64,000 nt of DNA from Runella rosea. Its GTDB lineage: Bacteria > Bacteroidota > Bacteroidia > Cytophagales > Spirosomataceae. The stretch covers positions 3,286,001 through 3,350,000 of the forward strand of contig NZ_CP030850.1 of assembly GCF_003325355.1 (NCBI RefSeq), in the 5' to 3' direction. A program made the position numbers and the translations under genes. Below, piece after piece: positions 47,013 to 55,352 of the stretch; positions within the stretch are counted from its first letter, which is position 1, and each line of letters begins with the position of its first letter. Below the pieces are notes generated by a model. The model worked only from the letters and a program-made list of their open reading frames with translations. It made no database searches and was not told the DNA's origin.

Positions 47013-47930
47013 ATGTCGCGCATCAAAGAAATCGTCAAGGCTACGCCCCTCATCGGGGACGTAGCCCGATTTATCGGTAAGTACCGCACTCGGGTTCCGG
47101 CGGGGCACTTTTACAGCCCCATCGTGTCCGTAGATGAAGTACGTAAACGTGAAGCACAGATTTATCCCGCGCCCCCGCGCACTCTGCCGGGCCTCGACCT
47201 CCGCGAAGCGGAACAGGTAGCGTTGATGAACACGTTCGCAAAATCGTACTTCCCGTCGGTGCCTTTTACTGATACTCCCCAAGACGGCTTTCGGTATTAT
47301 TTTGTCAATAAGTATTTCATCCACGCCGACGCCACCACGCTCCACTGCATGATGCGGCACTTCCGCCCCAAGCAAATCATGGAAGCAGGGTCGGGATTTT
47401 CGTCGGCGGTGATGTTGGATACCAACGAGCGGTTTCTCAATCAAAGCGTAAAATTTACGTTTATTGAGCCTTATCCCGACCGTTTGTATTCGTTGTTGAC
47501 CCCCGCTGACCGTCAGCAAACGACGATTTTTGAAAAAACGTTGCAGGATATTCCCGTCGAGTATTTTGAAAAACTGGCCGAGAACGATATTCTTTTTATC
47601 GACTCTACCCACGTATCAAAAACGGGAAGCGACGTCAATTACTTTTTGTTCGAAATCTTTCCACGCCTCAAACCGGGCGTCATCATTCACGTTCACGACG
47701 TATTTTATCCGTTTGAGTACCCCAAAGCTTGGGTTATCGACGGCAACGGGCGTTTTGGCTGGAATGAAGCCTACAGTTTGCGCGCGTTTTTGATGTATCA
47801 GGATACGTTTGAGATATTGTTTCACAATGATTTCCTCCAAACGTTTCATGCCGATTGGCTGGCCGAAAATATGCCCACCTACGCCACCCGTGGCCGTGGT
47901 TCGAGTATTTGGCTGCGCAAAGTCAAATAA
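47013..47930 (+). CDS. Class I SAM-dependent methyltransferase inserted in the atp operon
   Basis: A 305-residue protein. The SAM site IMEAGSGFSSAVMLD (about residues 122-137) is a motif I with a Glu/Gly pattern, then FIEPYPDRL and the post-motif DILFIDSTHVSKTGSDVNYFLFEIFPRLKPGVIIHVHDVF match the Methyltransf_24 fold. A basic N-terminal region of ~100 residues is extra. It starts 9 bp after the atpA stop and ends 132 bp before atpG. Its substrate is unknown; a link to ATP synthase is not expected, and relaxed regulation of atpG from the gap is possible. Confidence 0.82.
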   Translation: MSRIKEIVKATPLIGDVARFIGKYRTRVPAGHFYSPIVSVDEVRKREAQIYPAPPRTLPGLDLREAEQVALMNTFAKSYFPSVPFTDTPQDGFRYYFVNKYFIHADATTLHCMMRHFRPKQIMEAGSGFSSAVMLDTNERFLNQSVKFTFIEPYPDRLYSLLTPADRQQTTIFEKTLQDIPVEYFEKLAENDILFIDSTHVSKTGSDVNYFLFEIFPRLKPGVIIHVHDVFYPFEYPKAWVIDGNGRFGWNEAYSLRAFLMYQDTFEILFHNDFLQTFHADWLAENMPTYATRGRGSSIWLRKVK

Positions 47931-47937
47931 AAAAGTG

Positions 47938-47965
47938 TACAGTTGCCAGTCAACAGTTTACAGTA
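47938..47965 (+). repeat. Degenerate heptamer array after the methyltransferase
   Basis: TACAGTT, GCCAGTC, AACAGTT and TACAGTA follow each other without gaps, 7 bp after the methyltransferase stop. The consensus NACAGTT is clear in three of the four units. Confidence 0.55.
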
Positions 47966-48026
47966 AAGGCAAGCCTTTGCATGAATCAAAAAAGTAAGTT
48001 AAGTTAAAATAGATTTATCCCCCAAG

Positions 48027-48054
48027 GATAACTATTAACAAATAACAGATAACT
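48027..48054 (+). repeat. Degenerate heptamer array upstream of atpG
   Basis: GATAACT, ATTAACA, AATAACA and GATAACT are consecutive, ending 8 bp before the atpG start codon, where they would lie in the ribosome-binding region. Change in unit number would alter leader spacing. Confidence 0.5.
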
Positions 48055-48062
48055 GTAAAAAA

Positions 48063-48953
48063 ATGGCTTCATTAAAAGAAGTTCGCAATAGAATCACGTC
48101 GGTTAACTCGACGCAACAAATCACGAAGGCCATGAAAATGGTGGCCGCCGCTAAGCTTCGCCGTGCGCAAGACGCCATCATCCAGATGCGCCCTTACGCC
48201 AAGAAGTTGGGCGAAATGCTCGCTACGGTATCGGCAGGAACCGAAACCGCCGCCGAAAGCCCTTACAAGCAAGTGCGCACCGTCGAGAAAGTGTTGATTG
48301 TCACTGTTACCTCCGACCGTGGACTTTGCGGTGCTTTCAATACCAACGTCATCAAAGCCGCCGTGGCCCTCATTCAGGAAAAATACGCGACGCAAGCCGC
48401 CAAAGGCAACGTAGAAATATTGGCTTTGGGTAAAAAAGGCGGCGAGGCATTTTTGCGCCGGGGGTTCAAGGTAAATACTGACTTCATGGATGTGTATACC
48501 CGTTTGAGCTTTGGTGTGGTGAAAGAAGCGGCCGAAAGCATCATGGCCGATTTTGAAGCTGGCAAATACGACGCCGTTGAAGTGGTGTTCAATGAGTTCA
48601 AAAACGTAGCCACCCAAATCATCCGCGCCGATCAGCTTTTGCCGATTCCAGAAGCGAAAAATGATTTGAAAACGGCCACTACGTCTAACGTTAACTATAC
48701 TTTTGAGCCTTCGGAAGAGCAAATCGTGACCGATTTGATTCCTAAAACACTCAAAATCCAGTTGTACCGCGCGGTGCTCGAATCCAACGCCTCTGAGCAC
48801 GGAGCACGAATGACCGCGATGGACAAAGCAACTGACAACGCCCAAGAGCTCATCAAAGCCCTGCGCTTAGAATACAACCGCTCGCGCCAAGCCGCCATCA
48901 CCAAGGAAATCCTGGAGATTGTCGGTGGGGCCGAAGCGCTTTCACAAGGGTAA
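48063..48953 (+). CDS. atpG: F0F1 ATP synthase subunit gamma
   Basis: A 296-residue rotor subunit, with typical N-terminal helix (ASLKEVRNRITSVNSTQQITKAMKMVAAAKLRRAQ), the central DRGLCGAFN segment and the C-terminal helix SRQAAITKEILEIVGGAEAL. It would link catalysis in alpha/beta to the c-ring. The end of this gene and its terminator are copied at 50055-50166. The following hairpin (48976-49012) is 13 bp and perfect. Confidence 0.96.
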   Translation: MASLKEVRNRITSVNSTQQITKAMKMVAAAKLRRAQDAIIQMRPYAKKLGEMLATVSAGTETAAESPYKQVRTVEKVLIVTVTSDRGLCGAFNTNVIKAAVALIQEKYATQAAKGNVEILALGKKGGEAFLRRGFKVNTDFMDVYTRLSFGVVKEAAESIMADFEAGKYDAVEVVFNEFKNVATQIIRADQLLPIPEAKNDLKTATTSNVNYTFEPSEEQIVTDLIPKTLKIQLYRAVLESNASEHGARMTAMDKATDNAQELIKALRLEYNRSRQAAITKEILEIVGGAEALSQG

Positions 48954-49008
48954 TTTCGAGTACTCTTTCAATAACAGCAAACAGCCCGCTTCGATGAAAC
49001 GGGCTGTT
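48897..49008 (+). repeat. Direct repeat copy A: atpG 3' end plus terminator
   Basis: From ATCACCAAGG in codon ~279 of atpG to the end of its terminator. The same ~112 bp recurs at 50055-50166 with only a few differences, mostly in the 12 bp after the stop. Copy A is the functional gene end because it is joined to the gene body. Confidence 0.88.
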
Positions 49009-49012
49009 TGCT
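48976..49012 (+). terminator. atpG terminator
   Basis: AGCAAACAGCCCG (48976-48988) pairs perfectly with CGGGCTGTTTGCT (49000-49012) around an 11-nt loop, 22 bp after the atpG stop. No strong T-run follows, so it may work partly as an RNA-stabilising hairpin. Confidence 0.7.
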
Positions 49013-49168
49013 TATGGAATTAAGCATTTTGTAGATACAAATAAAGGGGCCTAAATCGTATCAATGAATTGCTAATGCATTTTCTTAACGTTATTTTACT
49101 ACTCCATTTTAAAATTTCCTCCTCTAGCTCCTTTTCAAACATATTCCTGATTCGATCAGCCTCTGTAC

Positions 49169-49777
49169 TTAAAGCTGAACAAGCATCTGTACCTGTAACG
49201 AAACCTTTGAGGCATTATACCTGGGAAGTATAGCATTGTTGGGTTTGGGCGCTACTTCTTTTTGCCATAAGGGCTGTATGATCCAACCCACCCTTGAAGT
49301 AGGTTTATAAATAACCCCAGCACCAATAGTAAGATCGAAAGCTGTAGCAAATTTAGGCCTTGCTAGGGCAATATCTAGGTAAACTGAACGAGATGAAAGA
49401 ACTCCCCCGGCAGAAAAATACGGAGACAAAGCACGATCAATTATCTTGTAGTTTATCAATACAGGAATATTCCAATGATTACTTTTATATAGATTTTCAT
49501 TTGGAGTTGTTCTTCGATAGTTAATCCTGTGATAATTCATCCCCGTTGAAATCGACCACTTGGGAGTTACAAAATAGTGCCCCATTACACCTAACAAGGG
49601 CCCATAGCCTTTATCGCGAACAGCAGGAATATCAAAATAGTTATTTGCTGTTACAGACCCATGGATAATACCTATCACAGGAGCAATAGCAAAATGACTC
49701 TGTCCCAGTACCCTGTTTACGTTTATCCATGTGAATAAAAATAAACAGACAAACAGTGCTTTCTTACCGGTTTTCAT
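49169..49777 (-). CDS. Outer-membrane beta-barrel protein
   Basis: A 202-residue protein with a signal peptide (1-25, ending RVLGQ). Alternating aromatic strands (YGPLLGVMGHYFVTPKWSISTGMNYHRI) and GGV/GAGV turns suggest an 8- to 10-strand barrel of the porin/PorT-like group; the C-terminus VSLQVQMLVQL fits a membrane strand. Function unknown. Upstream it has a leader copied from the region before 54055-55137 (see 49804-50037). The gene itself has no close copy here. Confidence 0.72.
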   Translation of the reverse strand: MKTGKKALFVCLFLFTWINVNRVLGQSHFAIAPVIGIIHGSVTANNYFDIPAVRDKGYGPLLGVMGHYFVTPKWSISTGMNYHRINYRRTTPNENLYKSNHWNIPVLINYKIIDRALSPYFSAGGVLSSRSVYLDIALARPKFATAFDLTIGAGVIYKPTSRVGWIIQPLWQKEVAPKPNNAILPRYNASKVSLQVQMLVQL

Positions 49778-49803
49778 AGCTATAACGATTAGTTTTAGTT
49801 CTG

Positions 49804-50037
49804 TTTTTCATAAATCTGTGTTTAAATGGTTAACTGATTGTTTAGAATGTAGCATCGGCGGACCGTCTGAAAAAGTCACCGCAGCCGTCCAAAGTCGTGG
49901 TGGCTTTTTCTTTTTGAACTCACTATTGCGCAATAGTCAGGGGCAAATCTCCGTAAAAGATTTTTGCCGCGCCTCAACCCTAGGGTGAATTTTTCTCCAC
50001 CCTAGAGGCGATAATGGGCCATTTCCAACAAAAATTT
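49804..50037 (-). repeat. Leader/terminator block, copy 1
   Basis: It matches 55131-55352: a relic ATGAAAAA start, a TTTAAATGGTTAA segment, a hairpin with AAAAAGTCACC facing GGTGGCTTTTT, the palindrome ACTATTGCGCAATAGT (49922-49937), and the inverted repeat CTAGGGTG (49980-49987)/CACCCTAG (49998-50005). It then includes about 30 bp of a LuxR 3' end before identity stops near 50037. The two copies differ by only a few bases from 49867 on, so the duplication is fairly recent. Confidence 0.88.
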
Positions 50038-50054
50038 TTGAAGATGTTACATCT

Positions 50055-50166
50055 ATCACCAAGGAAATCCTGGAGATTGTCGGTGGAGCCGAAGCGCTTT
50101 CACAAGGGTAATTTCGAGTAATAGTTCCTATAACAGCAACAGCCCGCTTCGATGAAGCGGGCTGTT
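50055..50166 (+). repeat. Direct repeat copy B: atpG 3' end plus terminator
   Basis: An orphan copy of the atpG 3' end. It begins inside the gene (ATCACCAAGG), keeps the stop codon and the terminator-like hairpin, and stops near 50166. It has no gene body upstream, only a LuxR 3' remnant. It adjoins the end of the minus-strand gene at 50188-50829, whose transcript may now use its hairpin. Confidence 0.88.
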
Positions 50167-50167
50167 G
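50137..50167. terminator. Perfect 14-bp hairpin downstream of the beta-barrel gene
   Basis: CAACAGCCCGCTTC pairs with GAAGCGGGCTGTTG around GAT. It belongs to the atpG-end copy B but sits 21 bp after the minus-strand stop at 50188, so it may terminate that operon. Confidence 0.6.
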
Positions 50168-50187
50168 GGGTATTATGAATCACCGCA

Positions 50188-50829
50188 TCATCTCCGCTCT
50201 TTCCCTCCAAACAATCTTACCCCTAATGAAAGCCCAAGGGTATTTCCGTAAAAAAGATGTTGAAGTTTATCTCCCTGATTAATAAATGTAATCTGTTCAT
50301 AATGAGTGAGTGCTTTTGTATAAAAAGCCTCTATTCTGACGCGCCTGTATTGATACCCCAAACGCGCATTGATGCCCCATTCAACCCCCTGAGCTTCATT
50401 TTTTGCCCTTGTCTTTGTAGCCAGCAAGACATTCATCTCAGGACCTACACTCACAAAAGCCCCTTTATACATAAACCCTACCCTGCCGCTGACTCCTGCA
50501 TACCTGTAGGTATTGTAAGCGAATATAATATCACTATTGCTCGGGTCTTCGTACTTATTTTCTCTTTGCTGAAAATACAGGTCGGTATCTATAAATAACC
50601 AACGGCTCACCGGAAGCGTAGCCCACGCTCCCACCTGAAAACCGTTTGAAACACCCACACCGCGCAATTGACCATTATAATTACTCGGCCTGTTAATTAT
50701 TTTTGTACTCATCCTGTTGGCCCCTGCTTTCAGGCCAAACGAAAATCCATCGGTTACCTGGGCGTAACTACCGGTGCCGGTCAACAATAAGCCGGCAAAT
50801 GCACAAATCAGACTTGGTACTGTTTTCAT
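50188..50829 (-). CDS. Outer-membrane beta-barrel protein
   Basis: A 213-residue protein with a signal peptide (1-23) and a barrel-like pattern: FSFGLKAGANRM, a GVSGRVGFMYKGAFVSVGPEMNV strand pair and the C-terminal LGLSLGVRLFGG. It is the third gene of a run with the TonB receptor (51655-54027) and the DUF4249 lipoprotein, 4 bp after the latter. It may help the receptor's cargo pathway (inference). Confidence 0.72.
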   Translation of the reverse strand: MKTVPSLICAFAGLLLTGTGSYAQVTDGFSFGLKAGANRMSTKIINRPSNYNGQLRGVGVSNGFQVGAWATLPVSRWLFIDTDLYFQQRENKYEDPSNSDIIFAYNTYRYAGVSGRVGFMYKGAFVSVGPEMNVLLATKTRAKNEAQGVEWGINARLGYQYRRVRIEAFYTKALTHYEQITFINQGDKLQHLFYGNTLGLSLGVRLFGGKERR

Positions 50830-50833
50830 GGAA

Positions 50834-51658
50834 TCATTGTTTTATGTTGACTGTAATGGTATCAATGCTGCAGGCACCCACAAAGCCGTAGCCGTTTTGA
50901 ATGTTATTTTTAACCGGCAATACCTCCGCAAACGTATCCTCATTGTACGAGTCATATTCACGCAGGGAGCGATAATAGTCGTAAGTGGCGGCGGAGAGGT
51001 GATACAGATACACTTTTACCTGATTTGCCCTAATCGTTTGATTATTGCCTGCTTCTTTGAGTAAAAACAGGCGGGAGATGATTTTCTTTGTTTGATTGTC
51101 AAAACTCAAATCGTTCATCAACGCATCCAGCGGTATTTTATAGATACTTTCGTTGGTCAACGGCACGCCGTCTTTGACCGCGATCATTTTGTAGGCATAA
51201 TAATCTGCGCCCGATACATCCCGAAAAGCCAGGTTAATGGACGCCTCTGTTTGTTGTTTCGTATACACGGCCGAGACCTCACTCATCGTTAGCGCACTCG
51301 GAAGGGGCTCGGGTACAGCCAAGGCTTTTCCCAATGCAGGATGCTGTACCTCTACCGTAAGATTATCGGTATACTTCCAATTGCTGTCTGACATATACAG
51401 ATCGGCACCCTTTTGTAATACCGCCCACGGCATTCCATTCGTTTGCAGACTTACCGTCGCTTCCAGAAGCGGAGACGTGGGATTGGATTGCAGCACGGGC
51501 AGCGTTTTGGTCACATAAACGCCCACGCCCACATTAGAAACCACGCCATTCACGACCAACTTCTCAGGAGAAGACGGCAACTTGACGTTTTTGGTTGAAA
51601 TGACTTCGCAGGAAATGATTCCGCAAGCCAGCAAAAGCACCGGGAAACTACGCATCAT
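50834..51658 (-). CDS. DUF4249 lipoprotein
   Basis: A 274-residue protein with lipoprotein signal (LLLACGIISCEV; lipid Cys about residue 17) and the DUF4249 pattern (KLVVNGVVSNVGVGVYVTKTLPV early, then strands LEATVSLQTNG). DUF4249 proteins are usually encoded next to a TonB-dependent receptor with a carboxypeptidase-regulatory domain, as here; their joint role is unproven but probably import at the outer membrane. Start overlaps the receptor stop by 4 bp. Confidence 0.84.
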   Translation of the reverse strand: MMRSFPVLLLACGIISCEVISTKNVKLPSSPEKLVVNGVVSNVGVGVYVTKTLPVLQSNPTSPLLEATVSLQTNGMPWAVLQKGADLYMSDSNWKYTDNLTVEVQHPALGKALAVPEPLPSALTMSEVSAVYTKQQTEASINLAFRDVSGADYYAYKMIAVKDGVPLTNESIYKIPLDALMNDLSFDNQTKKIISRLFLLKEAGNNQTIRANQVKVYLYHLSAATYDYYRSLREYDSYNEDTFAEVLPVKNNIQNGYGFVGACSIDTITVNIKQ

Positions 51659-54027
51659 CTGAATTTATAAGCAATACTTATGGACGGTAATATCGGAAAG
51701 ACGGAGGCCGATCTTATGACGTTTCGACGTTCAAGCGGCCGATGCTGCTCATCGGTAATGACTTCCACCGCCGGATACAGTCGATACGTATTTTTCCGAC
51801 TGTAGAGGTTATACACGTTGAGGTTGATTTCCCAATAACGCCCTTTGGTTAAAAAATATTTTTTTGTCAACCCAACATCCAATCGGTGATAATCGGGGTA
51901 TTTTCCATTGTTTTTTTGGTCATACACAACGTATTCAGGCACCAGCGGATTGGCGGCGATCCTACCGGCCGGCAGATCATAGCGTTGTCCGCTGTAATAC
52001 ACCCACAAAAAAGACAGTTGCAGGGTCTTACTCATTTTATAGACACCATTGAGGTTGAGGATATGACGGCGGTCGTAGAGATCATTAAACCATTTGCTTT
52101 CGTTCAGTTCGTCATAGTGTCGTTGGTTCCGCGATAAGGTATAATTGACTCCCCCGGACCAACGTCGAAAGCTTTTTTCAGCGGTCAATTCCAGTCCGTA
52201 GGCCCGTCCTTTGCCTCCCGACAGGGTATTTGCCTCCCAACGATAATACAGGTAAGGATCGCCATAGTAATAGCGGTACATGCTCAGATTCTGCATTTGT
52301 TTATAATAAGCCCCAATGCTGTACTTAAACGTTTGCCCCGGGCGCGACTGCGACCAACCGACGGCGTACTGCCACGAGGACTGCGGCAAAATACCCGGTG
52401 TTGAAGGCACCCACGTGATTTTATCCGTTAATCCTCCGCTTTTTACCAGCGCGTGGTTGTACTGAATCATCCGGGTGGCGCTAAGCTGAATGCTTGCATT
52501 GTCTGTCCGGTACGTAAGCGATGTTCTGGGTTCAAGCCCTTGGTAATTCACCTGCTTTGTTTGAAAATACGAGTACCTTGCCCCGACATTCCATTGCATT
52601 TTGGAGGATAGGTTTACCATCAAACTGCCAAATACTCCGCCCTCCAAAGCCGAAGCGGAGGCTTCTTTAAGCGACACAGAATCCTGATTTTCTTCTTTCC
52701 GACGGTACGAAACGGGCTCATAGGTATGGTGAATGAGATCGGCCCCCAGTTTTGCTTTGACGCCCGAAGCGACGGTCCAATCAGCCAGAAAATTGGCGGA
52801 TACGTCCTGTATTTTTCCGTTGCTGATGGTATAAATTTCACTGATCTTCGTAAATGTTTTTTCCGGTTTCATCCACGGTTTGGGCTGAACGGTAGCTACC
52901 CTGAACATCGTCGATCCTTCATTGTACCGAAACGCGTATTGTGTAAAATGAAGCCCCGTTTGAAGAAAAAGGCGTGAACTCAGCACATGGTACGAACGTA
53001 CCGAAAGCAATTGGTTGGTTAATCGGCGAAGGTTATGATCGACGTTGGTTCCAAAGAGCGAGTTTTGAAGTACCTCGTAATAATCCACTCCCCGATAATA
53101 ACTCAAAAACAGCTTATGATTCTGATTGAAGGAATGATTGAGCTTTACATTAAGGTCATAAAAATTATACCCTAAAAAATTCCCCTGCTCATGGTTCTGA
53201 ATGGCTTTTTTCTTACCCAAATTAAAGAGATTCAGATACGCACTGCGCCCGGTCAGCAATAAAGAAGTTTTATTGGTTTTGATGGGCCCCTCCAACGAGA
53301 ACTTGGCCGAAACAACGCCCACTTCCGCCTTTCCTTCCCACCGATTTTTATTGCCTTCCCGAAAAGACACATCCGTCACCGAAGAAAGTCGCCCGCCGTA
53401 TTCTACCGGAAAATCTCCTTTATAAAAATGCACCCGCTGCACCGCATCAGGATTGAAAAGCGACAGGAAATTAAACAAATGCCCGACACTGTAGATGGGT
53501 GCTCCATCCAGATAATACAGGTTTTGATCGTTGGCCCCTCCCCGTACGTTGATCCCCGATGAAAGTTCGCTGCCGGCCGCCACCCCGGAAAAAATACTGA
53601 TGGCTTTCAGCAGGTCTTTCTCCCCTCCCACACTCGGCAGATTGTTGAGCAGTGTAGGCGTAAGGGTCACAAGATTGGGCTGAAGGGTGGGTTGATAACT
53701 CGCCCTGACCTCCACCTCCTGCAACGTTTGAGGCTTCAAATAGAGCCTTAAGACGGTATCTTTGGTGATGTATACCTGTTGGGCCTCGTAGCCAACCAAT
53801 GAGATTTGGAGAGCAACGGGCAGTTTGTTCGGAATAACATTAAAGTACCCGTACCGATTGGTGGTCGTAAAGAGCTTACGGGTACTGTCGACAATCGTTA
53901 CGGAGGTCAGGGGCTCATTCGTCCCTGCCTCCATAACGACTCCTTTGACCACTATCTTTTGAGAATAGGCTTCATTGAGCAAGCCTCCTCCCACCAAAAC
54001 ACCCACCATCCATTTCCAAAAACGCAT
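51655..54027 (-). CDS. TonB-dependent receptor with N-terminal regulatory domain
   Basis: A 790-residue outer-membrane receptor. Order: signal peptide (1-22); carboxypeptidase-regulatory domain (about 25-110, KGVVMEAGTNEPLTSVTIVDS); plug (about 115-220, with ISIFSGVAAGSELSSGINVRGGANDQNLYYLDGAP); beta-barrel to the end with YRLDVG/NLYSRKNTYR strands. The TonB-box equivalent is not evident. Paired with DUF4249 and a small barrel in one operon; the cargo is unknown. Confidence 0.9.
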   Translation of the reverse strand: MRFWKWMVGVLVGGGLLNEAYSQKIVVKGVVMEAGTNEPLTSVTIVDSTRKLFTTTNRYGYFNVIPNKLPVALQISLVGYEAQQVYITKDTVLRLYLKPQTLQEVEVRASYQPTLQPNLVTLTPTLLNNLPSVGGEKDLLKAISIFSGVAAGSELSSGINVRGGANDQNLYYLDGAPIYSVGHLFNFLSLFNPDAVQRVHFYKGDFPVEYGGRLSSVTDVSFREGNKNRWEGKAEVGVVSAKFSLEGPIKTNKTSLLLTGRSAYLNLFNLGKKKAIQNHEQGNFLGYNFYDLNVKLNHSFNQNHKLFLSYYRGVDYYEVLQNSLFGTNVDHNLRRLTNQLLSVRSYHVLSSRLFLQTGLHFTQYAFRYNEGSTMFRVATVQPKPWMKPEKTFTKISEIYTISNGKIQDVSANFLADWTVASGVKAKLGADLIHHTYEPVSYRRKEENQDSVSLKEASASALEGGVFGSLMVNLSSKMQWNVGARYSYFQTKQVNYQGLEPRTSLTYRTDNASIQLSATRMIQYNHALVKSGGLTDKITWVPSTPGILPQSSWQYAVGWSQSRPGQTFKYSIGAYYKQMQNLSMYRYYYGDPYLYYRWEANTLSGGKGRAYGLELTAEKSFRRWSGGVNYTLSRNQRHYDELNESKWFNDLYDRRHILNLNGVYKMSKTLQLSFLWVYYSGQRYDLPAGRIAANPLVPEYVVYDQKNNGKYPDYHRLDVGLTKKYFLTKGRYWEINLNVYNLYSRKNTYRLYPAVEVITDEQHRPLERRNVIRSASVFPILPSISIAYKFR

Positions 54028-54054
54028 AGACTCAAAAAATAGTTAATTGTACTG

Positions 54055-55137
54055 TTAGGGGCAACCATATGTGAATTCACTCACACCTCCTGTAGAATAC
54101 GTATTCCAACCCACTCCTCCTGCCTCTACATAAGAATATTGCTGTGAAGAAACCGATTCAGGGTCCAGCACATTCGTAAAATCAAGATAGGCATCGTATG
54201 TTATATCAGTCCAAGTATTTGAATAGTTACAATTTACATACTTCTGACCTTCAAAAGGATACGGGGAATAGGGCGGATTAATAAATTTTACGTAAAGATA
54301 GAAACTTGCTTTTAGCGTATTAGCAGTGCTATAGTTAACCCAATTTCCCCAAACATTCTTTTTCTCAGGATAACCTAAAACTCGAATTGTCCATTTTAAG
54401 GTATATAGTGTCTGCCCTAAGTGATTTGTTCCCGACGGGAACCAGTAATTTGCTGTTTGGGTAGAGGCGGTAGCTTTCCGATCTCCATTTTGAGTTACAC
54501 TTGTATTAAAATAAGTACAACTGGCCAATTTTGCATTATTCACACTTGATACAGTATTATTTAACAGCATCAACTGCTTAGAGTTTTGATTTCCTTTGAC
54601 AGTAGTAAGACTACCATCGAAAGCTATCTTTTGTTGATTTTCGCCAAAGCTGTATAACATCTTTCCTATATACACCAGCCCTTGTCGATTAATAAAATGA
54701 TTTATAAAGGAATCACCTGCTTTCGGTTTTAATCTTCCATTTTCGCCTGTTTTCACTATATCCTGGTTCTCAGCATAAATAGAATCATACTCTGACTTAT
54801 TAGTAGCTGCTGATAATTTCTGCACTACTTCGGAATATTGTTTTGCATAGCTTTGAAAATTACCATTTTTCCAAAATAAACTCCTTTCCTCAATTGTTGC
54901 GGATTGGATTGCATCCCATGTTTTTTGAAAAGATTCCAGATTTTTAAAATGTAAAATACCCTGCTTCACATCATAAAGCCCTGAAATTGATTCATCAACC
55001 AGATTTTTATCATATTCTGCACGATTGTGAACAGTAGGAGTTATTTCATTCTTTAAATCCTCTGGCTTTTGACATGAGGTAATGTAGAGTAAAATACCCA
55101 ATAAGTAAATGTGGCGATAGTTAAAGAACTTTTTCAT
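54055..55137 (-). CDS. Hypothetical lipoprotein upstream of the TonB operon
   Basis: A 360-residue protein read from ATG 55137 (MKKFFNYRHIYLLGILLYITSCQKPEDLK), a lipoprotein signal with the Cys at about residue 22. An upstream frame reaching 55248 runs through the hairpin leader and is rejected. No family recognised: an acidic helical N-terminal half follows, then a beta-rich half rich in Tyr, Asn and Trp. It is 27 bp before the TonB receptor gene, so it probably leads the operon. Its leader block is the one copied at 49804. Confidence 0.6.
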   Translation of the reverse strand: MKKFFNYRHIYLLGILLYITSCQKPEDLKNEITPTVHNRAEYDKNLVDESISGLYDVKQGILHFKNLESFQKTWDAIQSATIEERSLFWKNGNFQSYAKQYSEVVQKLSAATNKSEYDSIYAENQDIVKTGENGRLKPKAGDSFINHFINRQGLVYIGKMLYSFGENQQKIAFDGSLTTVKGNQNSKQLMLLNNTVSSVNNAKLASCTYFNTSVTQNGDRKATASTQTANYWFPSGTNHLGQTLYTLKWTIRVLGYPEKKNVWGNWVNYSTANTLKASFYLYVKFINPPYSPYPFEGQKYVNCNYSNTWTDITYDAYLDFTNVLDPESVSSQQYSYVEAGGVGWNTYSTGGVSEFTYGCP

Positions 55138-55352
55138 AAATTTGTACGAGTTTAAATGGTTAAAAAATTGTTTGAACTGTCTGAAAAAGTCACCGCAGCC
55201 GTCCAAAGTCGTGGTGGCTTTTTCTTTTTTTAACTCACTATTGCGCAATAGTCAGGGGCAAATCTCCGCAAAAGATTTTTGCCGCGCCTCAACCCTAGGG
55301 TGAATTTTTCTCCACCCTAGAGGCGATAATGGGCCATTTCCAACAAAAATTT
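55131..55352 (-). repeat. Leader/terminator block, copy 2 (parent site)
   Basis: The block covers the start codon of 54055-55137, its leader with the AAAAAGTCACC/GGTGGCTTTTT hairpin (55184-55194 with 55213-55223), the palindrome at 55237-55252, the hairpin CTAGGGTG (55295-55302)/CACCCTAG (55313-55320) that overlaps the LuxR stop codon, and the last 36 bp of the LuxR gene. It is the likely parent of copy 1, because here it lies between intact genes. Confidence 0.85.

Noticed and set aside
48072-48845. 257-codon minus-strand frame opposite atpG
   Set aside because: It is antisense to a certain ATP synthase gene and has no recognisable domain.
49009-50054. Insertion sequence as cause of the atpG-end duplication
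   Set aside because: No transposase or terminal inverted repeats are present, and the flanking repeat of about 112 bp is too long for a target-site duplication.
55138-55248. Longer N-terminus for the lipoprotein at 54055-55137
   Set aside because: The extra 37 codons run through a hairpin leader repeated elsewhere, and the lipoprotein signal starts at 55137.
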